The translations under genes and the position numbers were made by a program. Shown one piece after another: positions 5,635 to 5,776 of a stretch of 5,776 nucleotides of DNA; position 1 is the first letter of the stretch, and each line of letters opens with the position of its first letter. The stretch is from Dehalococcoidia bacterium (GTDB lineage Bacteria; Chloroflexota; Dehalococcoidia; Tepidiformales; Tepidiformaceae), in contig VXRS01000127.1 in assembly GCA_009838385.1 (NCBI GenBank), positions 1-5,776 on the forward strand. Reading direction: 5' to 3'. The notes under the pieces are model-generated. The model worked only from the letters and a program-made list of their open reading frames with translations, had not been told where the DNA came from and made no database searches.

Positions 5635-5716
5635 CTATCGTACGCTGCCTGACTGCTGCGGGAGGGCGATCCTGGGACGTGAGGGGCGTATCTTTCACCG
5701 CTCGGGAGGGGTTACG
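5635..5716. promoter_or_regulatory. Divergent intergenic region between the repair operon and the SDR gene
   Basis: These 82 bases must hold the promoters of both directions, unless the SDR gene is read from further left. On the minus strand TACGAT (5642-5637) could be a -10. It would start transcription near 5630, making the sbcD message leaderless or nearly so if ATG 5625 is used. On the plus strand TATCTT (5689-5694) could be a -10 for the SDR gene. No convincing -35 element, operator repeat or LexA box was seen for either. Confidence 0.3.
5704..5711 (+). promoter_or_regulatory. Shine-Dalgarno site of the SDR gene
   Basis: GGGAGGGG has its GGAGG core seven bases before the TTG at 5717. 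No ATG is available in this frame nearby, so this site supports the TTG start. Confidence 0.55.
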
Positions 5717-5776
5717 TTGCTGGAAGCGCTGCGACTGGATGGACCGCCGCGACGGGTCGCCATCGTCACCGGGGGG
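5717..5776 (+). CDS. Short-chain dehydrogenase/reductase, N-terminal 20 codons
   Basis: Partial gene that runs off the right edge. From TTG at 5717 the frame reads an initiator, LEALRLDG, then a basic PPRR stretch and VAIVTGG. A short lead of the form 'L.G.VAIVTGG' is the first beta strand and the start of the TGxxxGxG NAD(P)-binding loop of the short-chain dehydrogenase/reductase family. These cytoplasmic oxidoreductases use NAD(P)H on alcohols, ketones and acyl intermediates. The catalytic Tyr and Lys are outside the window and no substrate can be proposed. The start has a strong ribosome site. The gene is divergent from the repair operon and probably unrelated to it in function. The call rests on about 15 residues, so it is likely but not certain. 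Confidence 0.65.
   Translation, partial: MLEALRLDGPPRRVAIVTGG

Noticed and set aside
4606..5652. Plus-strand open frame (348 codons) opposite sbcD
   Set aside because: Low-complexity Gly/Val/Glu-rich translation with no motif. The opposite frame carries the full set of Mre11 metal ligands.
1..5776. CRISPR array, insertion sequence, phage or other defence island
   Set aside because: No direct-repeat series, transposase, integrase or terminal inverted repeats were found. The genes are repair, tRNA and metabolic, with uniform base composition.

Overview
This is a GC-rich bacterial window, and its coding density suggests an ordinary chromosomal segment. The visible genes do not fix the phylum. 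The style (GC-rich codons, GTG and TTG starts with good Shine-Dalgarno sites, a Rad50-sized SbcC) would fit Chloroflexota, Actinomycetota or another high-GC lineage, and I do not claim more than that. Nothing points to a plasmid, phage or insertion sequence.

Layout from left to right. The minus strand from 224 to the left edge carries the N-terminus of an FMN-dependent alpha-hydroxy-acid dehydrogenase, closest by eye to the MftD-like branch. Just upstream of it on the same strand is a complete tRNA with anticodon CAT (348 to 272) and a plausible sigma70-type promoter. Diverging from the tRNA is a two-gene plus-strand operon (407-1020). It holds a 112-residue protein of unknown function, joined by a TGATG stop/start overlap to a HigA-family XRE regulator, in the gene order and spacing of a toxin-antitoxin module. 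Six bases after its stop, and convergent with it, ends a large minus-strand DNA-repair operon.

The repair operon (5634 down to 1027) has three tightly overlapping genes: an Mre11/SbcD-type nuclease, a second and shorter calcineurin-like phosphoesterase, and a Rad50/SbcC-type ATPase with a zinc hook. The products are expected to form or feed a complex that binds and processes DNA ends: the ATPase clamps DNA and dimerises through the Cys-x-x-Cys hook, and the metallo-phosphoesterases cut it. The extra phosphoesterase between sbcD and sbcC is the most unusual architectural point of the window.

At the right edge a short divergent intergenic region leads into the first 20 codons of a short-chain dehydrogenase/reductase on the plus strand. 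The points most worth follow-up are the unknown partner of the HigA-like gene, the two-nuclease repair operon with its altered metal-ligand motif, and the two redox enzymes cut off at the window edges.
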